Source: a virus. Taken from it: a DNA stretch of 31,240 nt. The notes under the pieces are model-generated. The model saw only the letters and a program-made list of their open reading frames with translations, ran no database searches and was not told the origin of the DNA. How positions within the stretch are numbered: the stretch's first letter is position 1; the number at the start of each line of letters is the position of its first letter. The position numbers and the translations under genes are program-made. Positions 31,205 to 31,240 of the stretch are shown here, one piece after another. The DNA lies in the IMG/VR virus record IMGVR_UViG_3300025085_000111, positions 1 to 31,240 of that record; one strand, given 5' to 3'.

Positions 31205-31240
31205 TTACTCTCCCTCTGCTTGAGCAGCCGCATAAGCAGC
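31205..31240 (-). CDS. 3' end of an unidentified late gene (partial)
   Basis: The frame enters at the right edge and ends at TAA 31205-31207, giving 11 visible residues, AAYAAAQAEGE. The Ala-rich end is similar to that of several tail-fibre or structural proteins, but too little is present to identify it. The next gene starts two bases after its stop. Confidence 0.4.
   Translation of the reverse strand, partial: AAYAAAQAEGE

Noticed and set aside
1-31240. tRNA genes, integrase, repressor, insertion sequences, long direct repeats
   Set aside because: Looked for by eye on both strands and not found; terminal repeats cannot be judged because both window ends cut through genes.

Overview
The window looks like most of the genome of a lytic, short-tailed (podovirus-type) marine phage. 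It carries T7-style replication proteins (primase-helicase, family A DNA polymerase, gp2.5-like ssDNA-binding protein), a nucleotide-supply set (ThyX, adenosylcobalamin-dependent ribonucleotide reductase, MazG) and a PhoH ATPase. It also has a T7-lysozyme-type amidase and a full head/tail/ejection-protein set. This gene set, especially the B12-dependent reductase with thyX and phoH, is what is known of Roseobacter phage SIO1 and the related 'cobaviruses' of Rhodobacteraceae. A phage-borne DUF1127 protein, a family abundant in alphaproteobacteria, also points to that host group. The assignment is inferred from gene content, not from a search. I saw no integrase, repressor, tRNA, CRISPR array or insertion sequence.

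Layout. From 1 to 11373 every gene is on the + strand: the early/middle module for replication, recombination and nucleotide metabolism, mixed with many very small genes. From 11387 to 31240 every gene is on the - strand: the late module. In transcription order (right to left) this is a small structural protein, a membrane/coiled-coil protein, amidase, putative holin, large terminase, portal, small genes, scaffold, major capsid protein, a head-surface protein, gp11-like adaptor, gp12-like nozzle, a GNAT acetyltransferase, and three internal/ejection proteins. It ends with a spanin pair and a string of small, mostly basic proteins. The two modules converge on a hairpin terminator at 11372-11401 whose base pairing and U-tract best fit the - strand transcript. 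A second hairpin with a UUCG tetraloop follows the major capsid gene, the position of T-phi in T7. No intergenic gap exceeds about 50 bases; genes are joined by TAATG or ATGA junctions or longer overlaps, implying strong translational coupling. I could not identify promoters.

Points of interest: (1) the amidase C-terminal tail and the putative holin N-terminus are encoded in two frames of the same 125 bases; (2) a phage DUF1127 gene sits between mazG and the reductase gene; (3) a chain of microproteins lies downstream of thyX; (4) EF-hand-like loops occur in the nozzle protein and beside a transglycosylase domain that sits at the C-terminus of the gp15-sized ejection protein instead of the gp16 N-terminus as in T7; (5) lysis genes are split across about 17 kb. 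Both ends cut through genes (3-152 and 31205-31240), so the window is not the whole genome. A small terminase subunit, tail fibre and RNA polymerase were not seen and may lie outside.
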